From positions 1 through 6,700 of the forward strand of contig JAKBKR010000117.1 in NCBI GenBank assembly GCA_021832495.1: 6,700 bases of DNA. The letters run 5' to 3'. Below, in pieces: positions 5,284 through 6,700 of this stretch. A model generated the notes under the pieces. It was given only the letters and a program-made list of their open reading frames with translations, was not told where the DNA came from and searched no databases. The stretch comes from a bacterium (GTDB lineage Archaea; Thermoplasmatota; Thermoplasmata; Lutacidiplasmatales; UBA184). Position 1 is the stretch's first letter. Each line of letters starts with the position of its first letter. The translations under genes and the position numbers were made by a program.

Positions 5284-6352
5284 AGTTGGGAGGGGACCGA
5301 CAGTCGTTCCACACAAAGCTTTTATGGATTCGGGTCCCTTTCGAACCTGCGCGGAGTCGTCCATGAGAACCTACGTTAAGATGTATTTCAGCAGTGAAGG
5401 AGCCGGGCCGCTCGATATGGTTGAAGATCTGAAAAAGATGGGGTTCCGCACCGAGGTGGGTGACTACGATTTCTCGGTCGCTTGGGAGACACCGGAGCAG
5501 TATGGGGCCATCATTCGTAAGTTGCATAGCGCGCTTGCCGGGACCCGGGTTCGATACACCATCATGACCCGGGACTAGTGCCCCCGAGGATTTCTTCGCC
5601 TTACTAACGCTTCCCTTTCGAACCCCCGACGTCCCTGCGTTGCTTCGGGGCTGATTTCGGTAGAAAAGACAGTAGCGTGAGATTGGACATTCTCCGCATC
5701 GAGGACCGATTGGACGGCAGATGTTCTGCCCGTGCTGGACAAGGAGGGGGTTCACCTTCTTCCATAGGGGTTTCGGCACGATGGCCATTAACGCCACCTC
5801 GGTCTCTTCAGGGGTCCGGGTCCGGACCACGCCAAGACGGTTCGATATTCGGTGGACATGAGTGTCCACGGGCAGGGCGTCCCCATCAAACCCGTAGACG
5901 ATCACACAGCCTGCAGTCTTACGCCCGACCATGGGCAGTCCTAGAAGCGTGTCCATCTCACGGGGAACCTGCCCATGGTATCTCTCCAGTAGGATTCGAC
6001 AGATCTTCGAAATGGCCTCAGCCTTCGGCCGAGGGAAGCCCACGCGGTGGATGATCCTCTCGATCTCACCCACGCTCAATTTCGAAAGTTCTGCGGGTGT
6101 CGGGTGGGGGTTAAGCAGTTCGTCTGCGACACCATACGTGACCTGGTCTTGAGTGCGCTGCGAGAGGATCGTGCTAATGAGAACCTGAAACGGGTCAGGG
6201 TGTCGCGCATTCAAGTGGGGTACCTTCCATTTCCCGACAGAATATCGTCGTTCCAGAATATTGAGAACCCTACCCCAAGGGAGCCGGGTACCGGGCGGGC
6301 GAGCCAATCGTAAGGCCCGTTCAGGCAAGGTCAGGATCGGGGTGGCCTTCAA
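5276..6352 (-). CDS. nth: Endonuclease III (DNA glycosylase/AP lyase) with an abnormal open tail
   Basis: Nth removes oxidised pyrimidines and cuts the abasic strand in base-excision repair. The helix-hairpin-helix GLPMVGRKTAG (138-148) carries catalytic Lys145, PVDTHVHR (161-168) carries Asp163, and Cys 212, 219, 222 and 228 form the C-X6-C-X2-C-X5-C iron-sulfur loop. LISTILSQRTQDQ (58-70) is the usual early helix. Family members end soon after the fourth Cys, but this frame runs to residue 358, stopping at 5276. The extra 130 residues show no known domain, are antisense to the whole 71-residue gene at 5363-5578 and overlap the alaS start by eight bases. A -1 shift near 5612 would end the protein at 249 residues (stop 5606-5604). 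I list the literal frame; the biological end is more likely near 5604. The start is a TTG overlapping the preceding stop (TTGA). The frame has no ATG or GTG at a suitable place, and I see no clear Shine-Dalgarno sequence. Confidence 0.93.
   Translation of the reverse strand: MKATPILTLPERALRLARPPGTRLPWGRVLNILERRYSVGKWKVPHLNARHPDPFQVLISTILSQRTQDQVTYGVADELLNPHPTPAELSKLSVGEIERIIHRVGFPRPKAEAISKICRILLERYHGQVPREMDTLLGLPMVGRKTAGCVIVYGFDGDALPVDTHVHRISNRLGVVRTRTPEETEVALMAIVPKPLWKKVNPLLVQHGQNICRPIGPRCGECPISRYCLFYRNQPRSNAGTSGVRKGSVSKAKKSSGALVPGHDGVSNPGPGKRAMQLTNDGPILLRCLPSDREIVVTHLGAEPHLFQIFNHIERPGSFTAEIHLNVGSHGRLRAGSKGTRIHKSFVWNDCRSPPNYG
5319..5327. promoter_or_regulatory. Shared TATA-like element between alaS and the divergent small gene
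   Basis: The plus strand reads CTTTTATGG and the minus strand CCATAAAAG. The centre (about 5323) is about 40 bases from the alaS ATG at 5283 and about 40 bases from the plus-strand ATG at 5363, within the 79-bp gap. In archaea transcription begins about 25 bases downstream of the TATA centre, which would give leaders of about 14 bases either way. The bases ACAAAG directly upstream on the plus strand resemble a TFB recognition element, so plus-strand transcription may be the stronger. Whether the element works in both directions is inference. Confidence 0.6.
5353..5356 (+). promoter_or_regulatory. Shine-Dalgarno GGAG for the 71-residue gene
   Basis: GGAG is followed by six bases and then ATG at 5363, an ideal spacing. 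It supports both the start and the reality of this plus-strand gene. Confidence 0.6.
5363..5578 (+). CDS. Conserved hypothetical small protein, 71 residues
   Basis: The function is unknown. The protein begins MRTYVKMYFSSEGAGPLDMV and alternates predicted strands and helices: an N-terminal strand (2-9), an amphipathic helix near 15-25 (LDMVEDLKKMGF), a strand around GDYDFSVAWE, a helix (about 44-60) and a final strand VRYTIMT. This fits a compact alpha/beta fold. The pattern of DYDF, LHSALAGT and VRYTIMT looks like a genuine soluble protein and resembles small uncharacterised archaeal proteins I have seen, but I cannot name a family. The frame is open further upstream (to 5135), antisense to alaS; I take the ATG at 5363 for its Shine-Dalgarno sequence and the TATA-like box 40 bases before it. 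It is divergent from alaS and lies wholly antisense to the literal open frame of nth. Its codons are in register with those of nth, so its lack of TTA, CTA and TCA codons is enough to keep the opposite strand open. Confidence 0.78.
   Translation: MRTYVKMYFSSEGAGPLDMVEDLKKMGFRTEVGDYDFSVAWETPEQYGAIIRKLHSALAGTRVRYTIMTRD
5544..5573. repeat. Inverted repeat, 7-bp GC stem, at the 3' end of the 71-residue gene
   Basis: CCCGGGT (5544-5550) pairs with ACCCGGG (5567-5573) across a 16-base loop. It lies in the last codons of the small gene. Pyrimidine-rich sequence (5591-5618) follows the stop codon and might end plus-strand transcription. The stem is inside coding sequence and the loop is large, so a terminator role is weak inference. 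Confidence 0.4.
5601..5618 (-). other. Slippery-type heptamer followed by tandem stops at the end of nth
   Basis: In the nth frame the minus strand reads A_AAG_GGA (5618-5612), the X_XXY_YYZ shape known from -1 frameshift sites. Shifting back one base gives AAG CGT TAG TAA, so translation would stop at 5606-5604, two codons later, with a second stop at 5603-5601. The same result would follow if one base were missing from the assembly in the AAA or GGG run. I see no stable hairpin 5 to 10 bases downstream; the nearest strong stem starts 38 bases beyond the heptamer. An assembly indel or a natural frame mutation is therefore more likely than programmed frameshifting. Confidence 0.5.
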
Positions 6353-6648
6353 TCGGGGAATATCATCCCCATTCCAGAAGCGGCCCGATCTTCCTCCTCC
6401 CGGATCTGGGCGTACACCTTCTCCGCATCAGCCCCGGTCAGCTTCTTTCCGATGGGAGGGACCATCGTGTCCGCCCGGGCCATCGCTTCGTCCGCTCCGT
6501 TCATGTAAAGGTAATAATCTCCAGCCTTGCCACCGTAGAGGGAGGCCTCCTTGAATATTCGCGTTTGGCGCCATAGAACATTGTCTTGCAATACCAGTTC
6601 AAGCGCCTCTTTCTTCTCGGCTGGGAGTTCAAATATCCGCCAGGCCAT
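6349..6648 (-). CDS. Conserved hypothetical small protein, 99 residues, upstream of nth
   Basis: The function is unknown. From the ATG at 6648 the protein begins MAWRIFELPAEKKEALELV, continues through a charged helix, has a central strand GDYYLYMNGADEAMARAD (about 43-60), and ends with a charged helix (TGADAEKVYAQIREEEDRA) and a Gly/Met-rich tail GMGMIFPD. There is no signal peptide, membrane segment or Cys pair, so it should be cytosolic. The YYLYMNG followed by an Ala/Glu helix is typical of a small conserved archaeal family of which I have only a general impression. A TTG at 6666 would add six residues (MVFCRV); I prefer the ATG because MAWRIFEL looks like a natural N-terminus. The stop overlaps the nth TTG (TTGA, 6352-6349), so the two are probably cotranscribed and translationally coupled. 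A role with nth in repair is only a guess from position. Confidence 0.8.
   Translation of the reverse strand: MAWRIFELPAEKKEALELVLQDNVLWRQTRIFKEASLYGGKAGDYYLYMNGADEAMARADTMVPPIGKKLTGADAEKVYAQIREEEDRAASGMGMIFPD
6355..6370. repeat. Short inverted repeat just before the nth start
   Basis: The plus strand has GGGGA, six bases, then TCCCC; on the minus strand this could form a 5-bp hairpin ending three bases before the nth TTG. It covers the G-rich bases that could serve as a ribosome binding site and the last codons of the upstream gene. With coupled translation the ribosome finishing the upstream gene would open it. It may be chance. Confidence 0.35.
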
Positions 6649-6700
6649 GACTCGACAGAAGACCAAGAGTATTTCCGTCTTTCACCTGAATTGGACGTTT
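6629..6700 (-). CDS. Possible 3' end of an upstream gene, partial
   Basis: A frame open from the window edge reads KRPIQVKDGNTLGLLSSHGL and three more residues, and stops with TGA at 6631-6629. It would overlap the ATG of the 99-residue gene by 20 bases. The composition looks protein-like, but 23 codons are too few to identify a family or to exclude chance. One other minus-strand frame is also open here. Confidence 0.28.
   Translation of the reverse strand, partial: KRPIQVKDGNTLGLLSSHGLADI

Noticed and set aside
5284..5364. N-terminal extension of AlaRS by 27 residues
   Set aside because: The extension has no counterpart in the family as I know it, would start beyond the TATA-like box, and would overlap the divergent gene's start codon.
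4780..5379. Long plus-strand frame (199 codons) antisense to alaS
   Set aside because: It is the shadow of the N-terminal part of alaS, with no recognisable motif and no promoter or ribosome site.
5535..5618. Programmed -1 frameshifting in nth with a downstream stimulatory hairpin
   Set aside because: The nearest strong stem begins 38 bases after the heptamer, far beyond the usual spacer. The heptamer alone does not establish programmed shifting.

Overview
The window looks like a chromosomal stretch of a euryarchaeon of moderate GC content. The alanyl-tRNA synthetase is of the archaeal type, with an N-terminal Cys-rich zinc region and the archaeal form of the catalytic motifs. The GMP synthase ATP-pyrophosphatase half starts as its own polypeptide, as in archaea. 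There is a two-domain KaiC/GvpD-type P-loop ATPase, and the promoters look like archaeal TATA elements. A Thermoplasmata-related lineage is my best guess, from general resemblance of the small conserved proteins. I cannot prove it from the sequence.

Layout from high to low coordinates on the minus strand: the possible tail of an unknown gene (6700-6629); a conserved small protein of 99 residues (6648-6349); endonuclease III nth (from 6352); alaS (5283-2671); the KaiC/GvpD-like ATPase (2629-1070); an unrecognised 161-codon frame (1073-588); and the first 197 codons of guaAB (591-1, running off the edge). The only gene on the plus strand that I believe is a 71-residue conserved hypothetical (5363-5578), divergent from alaS. 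Their 79-bp gap holds one TATA-like element about 40 bp from both start codons.

The genes form two minus-strand transcription blocks. The first is the 99-residue protein plus nth, joined by a TTGA stop/start overlap. The second is alaS, ATPase, orphan frame and guaAB, with a 4-nt GTGA overlap at one junction and a 4-nt TTGA overlap at the next. The ATPase may also have its own promoter at the end of alaS. The cluster mixes housekeeping functions (tRNA charging and proofreading, base-excision repair, GMP synthesis) with one ATPase of unknown signalling or regulatory role. The genes do not obviously act in one pathway.

The most interesting point is the end of nth. The frame stays open about 125 codons past the iron-sulfur cluster, runs antisense through the whole 71-residue gene and overlaps the alaS start. 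A heptamer with the shape of a -1 slippery site lies just where a -1 shift would meet tandem stops (TAG TAA) within two codons, leaving a normal-length Nth and a clean tail-to-tail arrangement. The window is otherwise ordinary: I see no mobile element, CRISPR array, tRNA, rRNA or recognisable defence system, and no clear previously undescribed system.
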